A stretch of DNA of 64,000 nt from Microbotryomycetes sp. JL201 (lineage: Eukaryota > Basidiomycota > Microbotryomycetes): contig JAQYUZ010000017.1 of the NCBI GenBank assembly GCA_033819885.1, positions 124,001-188,000 of the forward strand, written 5' to 3'. Below, in pieces: positions 22,230 to 32,361 of the stretch (within the stretch, counting starts at the first letter, position 1; each line of letters starts with the position of its first letter). The position numbers and the translations under genes are program-made. The notes beneath the pieces are model-generated. The model did not search any database. It worked only from the letters and a program-made list of their open reading frames with translations, and was not told the origin of the DNA.

Positions 22230-24237
22230 ATGCGACCACGCCTCGACTGGGCGCGCACTCGGCTGGTTAGGATGTCTTCTACGAGAGCGACGAGGACGTA
22301 CAGGGATGCGATCGATGGCCTCAATTCGCTGCAGAGCAACGCCCAAGTGATTGAGCAGATCAGGCTCTCGGGCGGCAAGGGAGGCGAACTTCAAATGGTC
22401 GAGGGCAGAGAGTACTTGAAACGGATCGGATACACGGTCAGCCCCCGTCACTTTCCGGACCAGTTACGATGAAAGCCGCCCCAAGCTCACTCAAGCGCGC
22501 CGGCCTCCACAGCCATCAGACCTCGACAAACTCAACGTGTTGCACATCACTGGCACGAAAGGCAAAGGATCGACTTCGGCATTTACAGACTCGGTCCTGC
22601 GAACAATCGCGCCCCACGCCAAAACAGGGCTCTACACTTCGCCACATCTCGTTGCCGTCCGCGAGCGCATCAGGATCAACGGCAGACCGATCGACGAACA
22701 TTTGTTTGCGAGATACTTCTTTGAAGTGTGGGACAGGCTGGAGCAGGACACACAGGTGCGTTCAAACACAGCTGCATGAGCCCGCGTTGATCAAGAGAGA
22801 GCATGTGCAGAGGGCCGATCCGACCACTCCAGAGAAGCCCGCCTACTTCCGGTACCTGACAATCATGGCGTTCCACGTCTTTATGCAAGAAAAGGTGAGC
22901 GAGCGAGAATCAGCGTCTTCGGCTGATCTAATTATGAGGTCTCTACCAGGTCGACGCTACCATTCTTGAAGTCGGCGTTGGCGGAACGTACGACTCTACA
23001 AACGTCGTGCCTCGACCTATTGTCACGGGTGTCACTTCACTCGGGATTGACCATATTTCTGTTCTCGGCCGCACTCTGCCCGAGATCGCCCATCAGAAGG
23101 GCGGCATTTACAAGGTATTCAAGCTCATCCTCTCCAGCCATCTTGGGGCTGAAGTTTTTTTTTTTTTTTGTTGCACTCTAGCCTGGAGTTCCAGCTTTAG
23201 CGGTGGATCAGCCAGCAGAAGGTTTAGACGTCTTAAGATCGAGAGCAGCCGAGCTGAAAGCTGCATCGTTCACGGTCGTGCCGGAGATACCTCAGCTCCA
23301 TACAGTCAAACTAGGTGAGCAAAATCTCTCTCGCATTCGCGACAATTCTTGACCTTTCGCGACTTTAGGACTTGCCGGTGCACACCAGCGCATCAACGCC
23401 TCGCTCGCCGTTGCGCTCGTTCAAACGTTCCTGGCATCACCACGTCTCCCATCAGCATTCTCTTCCCTTGCACTGCCCGCCTGTAATGGGGAGACGCAAT
23501 CTACTTCACTGATTGCTCCCGTACCTTTGCCAGAGAACATTGTGAGAGGACTGGAGCAAACAAAGTGGCCCGGTCGTTGTCAGGTTGAGGCGGACGCGAA
23601 AGCTCGAGAGATGACGTGGTACCTCGACGGCGCTCACACTGTCGAGAGCTTGAAATGCTGCGGTGACTGGTTCGCAGAAACGGCTCTTCAGGGGTACGTA
23701 ACAGTCGTTCTGCCACCACTACCGCCGATTTCATTTCGAGCTCACTACACCCTTTCACTACAGGCGAGCTCCTCACACCCGTGCACTTGTCTTTAATTGT
23801 ACTTCTGGGCGGTCAGGCCACTCTTTGCTGAGCACTCTGTTGGCGAGCGTATCAACTGCTTCTACTTCGCCATTTCAGCACGTAATCTTTTGCACAAACA
23901 CGACTTACAGCTCGGGCGAATCCAAAGGAGGCAAGTCTCGAAGCGTCAAATCCCATTCGAGCTTCGCTGATGGCACATGAGTTGGTCAGACTTGACTTCG
24001 AACGCCGTGGACCCCAGTGACCTGTCAAATCTGAAAGTTCAGCACGAGCTTTCTGACGCTTGGCAAGATTTGACAGCGACGACTCTGCCAACTTCCTCTG
24101 CCAAAATACATATTCTGTCTTCGATTCAAGACGCGGTAGAGTTGGTCAGAAAGGAGAACGTCAAGGACGTGCTTGTGACGGGCAGTCTGCACTTGATCGG
24201 AGGAGTCATGGAAGTAGCAGAGTTGCCAGTATCGTAG
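22230..24237 (+). CDS. MET7: Folylpolyglutamate synthase
   Basis: Adds glutamate residues to folates, retaining them in cytosol and mitochondria. Exons 22230-22436, 22513-22755, 22811-22894, 22950-23114, 23182-23314, 23369-23693, 23764-23930 and 23990-24237 give 523 residues. The P-loop is ITGTKGKGSTSAF; TGLYTSPHLVAVRERI, EVGVGGTYDSTNVV, TSLGIDHISVLG and WYLDGAHT are all diagnostic. Two in-frame ATGs exist: 22230 adds MRPRLDWARTRLVR, an Arg-rich leader, before the second ATG at 22272. Dual mitochondrial and cytosolic forms from alternative starts are known for this enzyme. The last intron has a clean GC donor (AG|GCAAGT at 23931). Intron 4 carries a 15-T pyrimidine tract. Confidence 0.92.
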
Positions 24238-24570
24238 ATAGAGCCGTTTTATTATTATCATAATTCGAGCAGAGCGGCCGATATAATGATTGATGCTAAA
24301 CTCAGCGGTCATGAATGGAAGTGACATTTCTAGACGAGTACGATACACTGATTTCAATCGCATTGCACCGGTGCAAGCACGCACAGCCAGTAGCAGGAGC
24401 CGGCTATGGTGATATTGTTCTGCGCCGCCTTTAAAGTGGTCTGCACGACTGCTGCAACAACGGTGGTTAAGATCGGAGCTCTGTGCGCCTTCTGGAGGGC
24501 AACGCCGTTGTTGCGCGAGGTTTCTCGCTCGAATCTATTTAAAACAGAGGAGAGTTTGGCGGACCGAGTG
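24238..24570. other. Convergent intergenic region
   Basis: A 333-nt interval between stops of the folylpolyglutamate synthase gene (plus) and the Oca-like gene (minus). No feature beyond A/T-rich 3' ends is visible. Confidence 0.35.
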
Positions 24571-25379
24571 TCAAGTTTCGCTTCCATCAGCAAACCAGTC
24601 CGTTCTCAAGTCGCGCGGAGGAACGTTGACGAGATCAGTGTCAAACAGCTGCCGTATCAACATCAGCGCCCCGCTGTTCTTCGGCGAAAGCGAACCTACC
24701 TCGATGAATTGCTATATGCATTTACAGGTCAGCTTTTACGCCATTGAGGAATGAGCTTCAAGGGACGAACCTCGTTGACGGCTCGAACTTTGCTACCAGC
24801 GATACTGGCATACTGTAATCTGATAGTCAGTGGATCTCGATTGTCGCGAAAATCAAAGCACACTTCGGCCAAGACAGCGTTCAAGCTCCAACTTTCGAGC
24901 CTGCGCAAGCAAGCGACGAATATTCCGGTTTCGTACACGCCAGAGCTGCAAAGATCCGCGTTTCGACAATCGTCAGCGAGCGGTGGCGCCGTGAGCCAAA
25001 CGGTCACTGACTGGTCCATGACGATGCAAGGATTGTTGTCTTTGTTCAAGACAAATTCTAGAGCATCCTTGATCAACTCTTCCTGTACAGGTTTCCAGTC
25101 CTTGATCTCGAGCAGCAAGTTGCGCTGCGCGCCCAGGTGCACCAGTTTGACGCCCTGTTGCTCTGCCCATTGTGTGATTGTACGGGACGGAAGTTCTGGT
25201 CCAAGGGAAATACACGTGCGGAGCTTGAGAGCGTTGATGAACGGCAAATGTTGCGCGGCAAAGGCCGACGACCGGTACAGTTGCGGGTGCACGATGGCAA
25301 AGTTTGCAGGCGGATCGTGCACAGATGGCCCGGTGGAAGACGCCGCTGACATTCGGTGGTCCTGTTGGAACGTGCTCAT
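24571..25379 (-). CDS. Oca/Siw14-type tyrosine-phosphatase-fold protein lacking catalytic residues
   Basis: Exons 25379-25012, 24945-24864, 24812-24771, 24711-24700 and 24648-24571 give 193 residues. The N-terminal half fits the family: FAIVHPQLYRSSAF, LKLRTCISLGPE, GVKLVHLGAQRN. The C-terminal half also fits: CLRRLESWSLNAVLAEY, AVNEQFIELFDTDLV. At the active site the usual HCxxGxxRTG is replaced by MDHSGVYETG (residues 121-130), so the nucleophilic Cys is Asp and the phosphate-binding Arg is Glu. Atypical Oca proteins of yeast, which act in a complex, also depart from the motif. Phosphatase activity is therefore unlikely; a scaffolding role is inference. Exon 4 is only 12 nt (QFIE). Confidence 0.82.
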
Positions 25380-25447
25380 TCAGGTCACGTGGTAGAAAGG
25401 CCAAGAATCGTCGCGCGACTCTTTCGCTCGTTTCCCTATCCCGTGCA

Positions 25448-27813
25448 ATGCCCGTGCTCGAGCTCAGGCCTCCCAGTCAATCATCGTCTTTACACGTGCG
25501 CTCCCCGCTGTCGCCCAGCAAGCAAGCGAACGGCTGTGCGCTGTCGCCAGCGCGTTCAGTCAACACTGGAGCTTGCACCGGCAAGCGCACGACCATGACG
25601 GCAAGCAGTTCCTTATCGAGCATCGAAGACACATCAAGCATGTACGATGGCGCTGCATACGGATGTAAAGGCAAGAATGGGACAGAAGAGTGGGACGCTC
25701 GGCGAGCGGGTCGAGCCAACTTTCTGCAGGCTTCACAACAGTTGGCTTGCGGCGTCGCAACGCATCAGGGGAAATTAAATGGGTCAAACTGCCACAGAGT
25801 GCTTGAGGACGACGACATGGATTTGCAGAGTGGTGAAGACGGGACCGGTAGCACAAGGCGGACGTCCCTCGATACAACCGATATGATGCTCGCGCGATCG
25901 ATATCAAAGACGTCGTTAGCAAGTCGAGAGTCGATTGAAGATGATGGACTCCCGGTTCTGCACGGTCAGTCCGACATGCCTTTGAAAACAGCAAACTCAA
26001 TCTGACTCAATTTTACGAACGGGGCAGTCGAGGTCAGGCTAAAACCCAACTCTGCAATCAGGAACGACACATTACAGCGGCAAGTTGCAAACTGGCTCCG
26101 TGCATCATTCGACTCGTTCGATGTCGAGACCGAAGCAAGAGGGTGGCAAGATGTCGATTTGCTCAACAAACACGTCGACCGCGTCTGGCTCGGCGAATGC
26201 ACGGGTGAGCACAAAATGATTTTGGCCTTGCTTCTCAGCTGAACAGCGAGCTGGCAGCAGATTCGAGTCAAAACATTGCAGTCGCTGCGTCCGCAGCCCT
26301 GCTCGAAATCCATGTTTATTCGCCACCTTCGAGCTCTCGGGCATATGACGTTTCAACATCGGAAGGCGATGACTATGAAACTGGCAATGACGATGATAAT
26401 GTGCCGGCCGCATCTGTGCTGCACTTGCCCAATCGCGCTCTGGACGGCTTGTGGAACACGTTGGTGTACGAAGACGACGTCAAAACGAGCTTGTTATCGT
26501 ACATTTACAGCACAGTTTTGTTTTCTGACGCGATGGTCGATTTCAACGTCGTCACGTGGAACCGGTGCGTTCGTCAAACCCCTGCCCTGAAATTAGAGCA
26601 CTGAGCAGCGCATGTCGCAGGGTCGTCCTTTTGCATGGGCCCCCTGGCACGGGCAAGACGTCACTCTGTCGTGCGCTCGCGCAGAAACTTGCCATCCGTC
26701 TTTCAAGCAGGTTCGTCGCTCCGGCTTGCGAGTCTATCACGCTGACAAGCAGCCCACTCAGATATGATTCCGGCAAGCTCGTTGAGATAAATTCGCACTC
26801 GCTATTCTCGAAATGGTTCTCCGAGTCTGGCAAGCTCGTGCAGAGGCTGTTTTCTGCCGTGACGGAAATGGTGGACGACGAATCTTGTTTTGTCGTGGTT
26901 TTGATTGGTTCGAAGCTATGACTTATTTTTTCGATACAGTAAATTGATGTTTTCCCTGGCTTGCAGACGAGGTCGAGTCGTTGACAACAGCACGAGCTGG
27001 GGCTATGTCGGGCCGAGAGCCGTCGGATGCACTAAGGGTTTGTTTGCGCTCGCTCAAATTGTATCATTGTCCTTTAGCTTACATCTATTGTGCCCTGGAC
27101 AGGTTGTGAACGCTCTTCTGACACAGCTGGACAAGCTCAAGACGCGCAAGAATGTGTTGGTCGTCACAACTTCGAACTTGTCAGATGCGATAGGCGAGTC
27201 GTAGAGCCCGCGGCCAAACGTTAGCTGGCTGACAGCTATTGACAGACGGCGCTTTCATTGATCGAGCCGACATCAAGAAGTATATTGGACTGTGCGTGCC
27301 GCAATGACGTCCGTTGTTGCGGTCTTCTCTGATTAAAGTCGCGCAGGCCACCGCCTCAGGCAATTTACTGCATCTTGGAGTCGTGTCTATCCGAGATCAT
27401 GCGCGCAGGACTAGTCAAAAGAACAGTGCGTGTCACGCGCCCATCGCTAGAACCTTTGCTGACGTCCGAAAACAGACGCTTCTGAACTGGAATGGTGCAA
27501 AGTCCTTGTATGACTCGAACAATGAAGGCTCCTCTGCTGAGACACGAGCCAGCTTCAAGCTCTGTCAACTTGCGCATGCTTGCCGTGTACGTTTCGCTGC
27601 GTTAACATCTTTCGTCGGTCGCTAATCTCCTATGCAAACTGGAAGGGCATGTCTGGCCGTACATTGAGACGCTTACCGGTCATTGCGCACGCGAATCACA
27701 TCAAGACGCACAGCAGGGTGTCCCTCGAGACCTGGATCGAGGCTATGATGAAGGCTGTGGTCGACGAGCGGTCTCAGATGGACAAGGTAAGACAGGACGC
27801 AGAGGGGGTGTGA
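25448..27813 (+). CDS. PCH2: Pch2/TRIP13 AAA+ ATPase
   Basis: Remodels HORMA-domain proteins in the meiotic recombination and spindle checkpoints. Exons 25448-25964, 26028-26204, 26258-26564, 26621-26710, 26762-26907, 26967-27037, 27103-27193, 27246-27291, 27347-27425, 27476-27586 and 27646-27813 give 600 residues. Walker A is [14 protein letters not shown], Walker B is CFVVVLIDEVESLT, sensor 1 is [14 protein letters not shown], and GLSGR-like [12 protein letters not shown] marks sensor 2. The first ~170 residues are a Ser/Thr-rich extension absent from animal TRIP13 but common in fungal Pch2. Intron 7 uses a GC donor (27194, ATAG|GCGAGT); reading through gives a stop. Confidence 0.9.
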
Positions 27814-28231
27814 GTGTGAACAAATCGATTTGTTGTATATGTCGCAGGTGTTTGTTGCAGCTTGGCTTTATGTTGTATGATTGTGGACCGCCTCCAAAGG
27901 ATATCTTTGGGAACACCGCCTTTGTCAGTCAGCGAATGGAATGGGCAGTGCACAGGCCATCTCATGCAAATGACACTGCCACTTGCTCGTGCGCGCAAAG
28001 ACTTTCCTGACCTTTAATCTCGCAACAAATTGCGTCGTAAATTGCGCGCGCGCGCGCAGGCCGAGGCCCCTTTAAGCTCCTCGCCTCCGGACCGGGAAAC
28101 CAACCTTGTGGTCAAGTCTGATCGTGTGTCGTCGTTTGAGGATTCTCTCTCTCTCGACCATTCCTCGTCTCTGACCATAGCTAGTAGGCCCATACTTTTG
28201 ACGTCGGACTCGATCGACCCGCCTCCTTGAC
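27814..28231. other. Intergenic, upstream of GH114-like gene
   Basis: A 418-nt interval without a gene. An alternating CG run occurs near 28047-28058. It should contain the promoter of the secreted enzyme downstream. Confidence 0.35.
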
Positions 28232-29123
28232 ATGCACGTGACCACCTTGCTCGCCGCGTCTCTCGCGCTTTCAACTACGGCTCTCGGCCAAGCTACCACA
28301 AAGTCATGGTACAAACCCAAAGCCGGCACTTCATTTCTTTGGTCACTTGAAGCGCAGATTCCAGTGTCACCAAAGTCAACGTCAGGGCTCGCACTCGATT
28401 TTGCTCAGGTGTACGACGTCGACTTGTTTGACACGACGCCTGCTCAGATCAAAGAGTATCAGAGCAGAGGCAAAAAGGTGTTTTGCTATTTCAGCGCCGG
28501 CAGCCTGGAACCATGGCGTTCTGACGCAGCCAGTTTCACGTCGTCTTGTTACTGCAACAAAGGGTCAAAGTGCAAAATGGAGGGATGGGACGAGTGGTGG
28601 CTCGACCTTCATTCTACCAAATGTATCTCAAACGTCAAGAGCGTCATGGCCAAGCGGCTCGACCTTGCAAAGGCGAAAGGATGCGACGGCGTCGAGCCAG
28701 ACAATGTCGATTCGTATACAAACAATGCCGGGTTTGGAACAACGTTGACAGATCAATACAACTATCTGTATTTCCTCGGTGTCAATGCCCACCAGCGCAA
28801 CTTGTCGATTGCGCTCAAGAACTCGCCGGACATGATAAAGCAAAAGCCGCTTGTCGTCAACTTGTTTGATGCCGTCGTTATCGAAGAGTGTGCCAAGTAC
28901 AACGAGTGCGAAGCATATCGTCCATTTGTCAAGGCCGGCAAAGCAGCATGGCAGATCGAGTGAGTGGCGACTGTTTCCATAACGGCAGCGTACGATCTGA
29001 CTCGTCTTTCTTTGCAGATACGAGGTCAGCAAAGTGTCGTGTCCCATCCCTGGTTTCTTCGCGCTGGCGTACAGCAGCTATTCTGTCAACTACAAGAACG
29101 TCCGCGACTTTTGCCCGAAGTAG
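28232..29123 (+). CDS. Secreted GH114-like endo-alpha-1,4-polygalactosaminidase family protein
   Basis: Exons 28232-28959 and 29018-29123 give 277 residues. A signal peptide is clear (MHVTTLLAASLALSTTALG, cut before QATTKSW). Family landmarks include WYKPKAGTSFLWSLE, VYDVDLFDT, VFCYFSAGSLEPWR, CDGVEPDNVDSY (the acidic catalytic-barrel strand) and LVVNLFDAVVIEECA. Several Cys (FTSSCYC, SKC, TKC) suit a disulphide-bonded extracellular enzyme. Members of this family cleave galactosaminogalactan-type polymers; the true substrate in this organism is unknown. It is followed by an intronless oxygenase on the same strand. Confidence 0.83.
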
Positions 29124-29320
29124 ACTCTAGCATGCGCGCGCCTTGTATCACTATGACCAACATGCTGTAGAACGAAACGTTCTGTTTAAATCGGGGGTCG
29201 CTGCCATTTGGCGTTCTGAGAACATTTATTCGTTTCGGCCGAAACGGACGGAACTCGGATAGCAGAGATAAAACCGATAAAGATCGAGGCTTAGACTCTT
29301 GCTTCCATAATTCAAACGGC

Positions 29321-30322
29321 ATGGCATCATCAGTTTGCCCTGTCATTTCGTTACGCGACATGCATGAACCAGTTCGACGAGCTGAAATTGCCAAGCAGAT
29401 CGGACAAGCTGCTCGCACAGCTGGTTTCTGGCAGATCGTGGACCATCCCTTTCCGCTGGACCTGCTCGAGGATGCTTTCAAGGTTTGCAAGCTCTTGTTC
29501 GGCATGTCGTTGGAAGAAAAGCAGAACTACACTCGTGATCCGCAAACGAATCGAGGCTACGACATTTTGGGAGGCCAAGCGCTCAAGGGGCAAATTGGCG
29601 GACAGAACGAAACGAGCAGTGAAAAAGACCTAAAGGAGGGATGGATGGTCGGGCCTGGTGACTTTGACAAGTCGCACAAGTACTATCAAAGATTCGGACA
29701 CGGATTCAACAGACTGCCGGTGGACGAACGTTTCTCAAACGCCAATGGACCATTGGTCAGGCAAACATTGAGCAAATACTACGAGTCCATTCTCGATCTC
29801 GCCACCGAGTTAATGAAGCTCGTGGCGCTGTCTCTCGAGCTGCCGGAAACGACTTTCGAAAAGCTGTGTCAAACGCCGGCCGCAGCTATTCGATTGTTGC
29901 ACTATCCGCCTGAAAAAGGAACTGGAGCGGGAGCGCACACCGACTTTGGTCTGATCACGCTGCTTGCGACCTCTGGCACGCCTGGGCTTGAGCTATTCAC
30001 CGGTGGCGAATGGGTGCCAATCGAGCCCGCACCTAGCTCCTTCGTTGTCAACGTCGGAGACATGCTCAGCCTCTACACTGGAGCGGAATACAAGTCTTCG
30101 CTTCATCGTGTTGAAAATAAATCTGGCAGCGAGCGCTATTCCATCCCTTTCTTTTTGGACGGCAACTCGGACGTGCTCGTTTCGCCCGTTCGAGGACCCG
30201 GCTTTGGTAAGTTGCAGCCTGTCACGGTCGAAGAGCACCTCAGAGTGAAATTCGACGCTTCATACGACAAGTCTGTTCGCGACCAGATGCAATCTATCAT
30301 CGGCGTAGCTGCAGCTGCTTGA
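29321..30322 (+). CDS. 2-oxoglutarate/Fe(II)-dependent oxygenase (isopenicillin-N-synthase-like)
   Basis: Intronless frame of 333 residues starting MASSVCPVISLRDM. The N-terminal DIOX_N region includes TAGFWQIVDHPF and TNRGYDILGGQALKGQ. The iron ligands are visible in GAHTDFGLITLL (HxD) and SSLHRVENKSGSERYSIPFF (distal His, with Arg-x-Ser for 2-oxoglutarate). Such enzymes hydroxylate or cyclise small molecules in fungal secondary or nutrient metabolism; substrate unknown. It is the only intronless enzyme gene of this size here, which could mean retroposition or horizontal origin, but codon use looks like the neighbours. The stop lies 34 nt from the stop of the convergent RNase gene. Confidence 0.88.
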   Translation: MASSVCPVISLRDMHEPVRRAEIAKQIGQAARTAGFWQIVDHPFPLDLLEDAFKVCKLLFGMSLEEKQNYTRDPQTNRGYDILGGQALKGQIGGQNETSSEKDLKEGWMVGPGDFDKSHKYYQRFGHGFNRLPVDERFSNANGPLVRQTLSKYYESILDLATELMKLVALSLELPETTFEKLCQTPAAAIRLLHYPPEKGTGAGAHTDFGLITLLATSGTPGLELFTGGEWVPIEPAPSSFVVNVGDMLSLYTGAEYKSSLHRVENKSGSERYSIPFFLDGNSDVLVSPVRGPGFGKLQPVTVEEHLRVKFDASYDKSVRDQMQSIIGVAAAA

Positions 30323-30356
30323 CGTCTGAATCAAGTTTTGTGTATTGCAAACTCCC

Positions 30357-31756
30357 TCAACCCAAACGCAGCTTGATTGACACGTTTGAAGAGCTTGTGT
30401 ACACTGAGTTTTGTGTCGTGCCTGAAGGTGCAGAGTCTGCGTAGAATGTATTCCCGCCCGAGTGGAGCACATTGCCACTCGAGTCCTGCTTGCAGTCATG
30501 TCAGTTCGAACACGATTGACGACAATCTGGAAATCTCTGACCTTGGTGAAAACGGTGGCTGTCTGGCCAGAAGCGCACGTAAATGTGCCAGAGACAATAG
30601 CACAGGGGCCTTTTGACGTTGTCAACGTGAAGCCAGAACCCGAGGCACGAGACGTATAGCCAGCGCACGTAGCGCCTACCATCCATTTGCCTGTGCTGAT
30701 CAAGCAGCCCTGCTTCGTCCCTGACGAATTGATTACGTTCACATTTGAAGATGAACCTGAAGTACCGGTAGAGCCGGTAGCTGACGTGGTCGTTGTCGGC
30801 GATGCTGACCCCTTCGGCAAGTACTTGATACCCGTGCTGGGGCAATTGGAAGAAGCCAGAGGGTCCGAATTGATGAATTGGCCGTTGACAATATTGCCGC
30901 GCGTCACGTATGAATACCATACCTCATTCAACGCACCATTTTGACATTTCCAAACAACGTCGTGCCCAAATTGACTGTTGGCGACGGCTTGCAATTGGGA
31001 CAAGGTGTAGGTTTTACCCGTGCTCGGCGTGATGCCAGCCGCCGACAACCAATCGTACGTCGGCAAGGTTTTAAAGAGTGCGACGGCGCGTTCGAAATAA
31101 TCGACAACTTCTTCGTATTGGATGTATGACGTGTAGCAATCGGGATCGATTGTAGACACGCACGTGCCGTGCTTGCCTGCGTTGGAGTTAGCTTTGCTCT
31201 GTGATTTGCCTCTTCATGGCACTCACTCCATTCGTGTGACCAGAAAGACTCGTCCTGTCCTTGATAATCCTTCCAGTACGAGTCCATGTAAGCCAGCGTC
31301 GAGGAAGCTCCACCATTTTGCAGAATTGACCGAATGTTGGTGTACGCCCTGGAAGAGTCACAGCTCGCGTCGAAAGTGCCGTCGCAGTGATTCGGCCATA
31401 GACCATGAACTGTCCACGAGTCGCTGGGGCCGGTCGCCGGGTCATAGTCCTATCAAGCATGCGTGTCAGCTCGAGGGCAGCGTCTTAAAAGCGAACAAAA
31501 GTCGTACCCAGAATTGAGTGCTGCAAAAAAAAAAAAAGAAGAATTGGCAGGTGTCAATGATGAGTGTGTGGACGTCTGAATGAACGCACAGCAGAAATTG
31601 TCCTCCAGGATAATTGGTGCAGCATGTATTGACGCCGCTTGAGGCAGGGCAGCTCAAAGAGCTCGAAGTTGAGCACGTCCCGGCATTCCGAGCGAGCAGT
31701 GGCGCCGCCCTCGCGAGACCAAGCAAGCTGCTCAGCAATAAAAGTGAGGCCATCAT
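30357..31756 (-). CDS. Secreted ribonuclease T2 with C-terminal extension domain
   Basis: Exons 31756-31590, 31520-31508, 31449-31227, 31176-30542 and 30485-30357 give 388 residues. The start MMASLLLLSSLLGLARA is a signal peptide. Catalytic motifs are intact: CAS I in SWTVHGLWPNHCDG and CAS II in FWSHEWSKHGTCV, each with its His; the intron between HEW and SKHGTC is GT-AG. Conserved Cys pairs (SLSC, NTCC) fit the T2 fold. A Ser/Thr linker leads to a C-terminal domain of about 110 residues (GCLISTGKWMVGATCAGY to SIKLRLG) like that of Rny1-type fungal enzymes, proposed to bind cell wall or membrane. Exon 2 is only 13 nt. Confidence 0.9.
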
Positions 31757-32361
31757 ATTTGCCAAGAAGCAGATGTGGTGCGTGAGAGAGAAAGGAATAG
31801 CAGACAGTGCACGTGCGGTCGGCAGGGACCCTCAGTGAAACGGCGCTAAAAATCCGGCGTCCTCAAAGCGCGATGATGGCGAACGTGGGTCGTCGAGCAA
31901 CAGCCTAATGAACGGAAAATATGAGAACGTGTTCGGTCGCATGCTTGTTCAGTAGCAGCTGAAACTTTAGGTACAGGAGCCTGAGACAATTTTGAAAATG
32001 CGGTCGTGAACTCTACAACACTGTGTTGAATGTAATGATTCCTTGCAACAAGATTCTGCACAACCCAAAGGTTGATAAACGCTTGTGCTGTTGATGGCAG
32101 CAGCATTCCGACCCTTATGCTGTTCCTGTTCCCGTTCCATGATTACAGGTGGGATAAAGTATTGGCGTCGCGGCCGGGTCAATTGGAGGCAAAAGTGCAG
32201 AATTCATACGTTGCGAGAATCACCGCTGCAAATCGAGCAGCCGGAGGCGGAAAGACATGTAGGCTCGAATTTGAAGACGCTTGACCGCGAGCGTGGTCAC
32301 CATGGCTATATGCGCTTCTCAAACATAACAACAACAACAAAAACTTTTCAGGCTAGGGAAA
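31757..32361. other. Intergenic region between RNase T2 and Vps38-like gene
   Basis: A 605-nt interval. I see no coding exon with family similarity, no tRNA cloverleaf and no repeat beyond a short ACAACAACA run near 32330. Confidence 0.35.

Noticed and set aside
28040-28062. CG-alternating run considered as Z-DNA or CpG element
   Set aside because: It is only about 12 alternating bases long and has no nearby feature that needs it.
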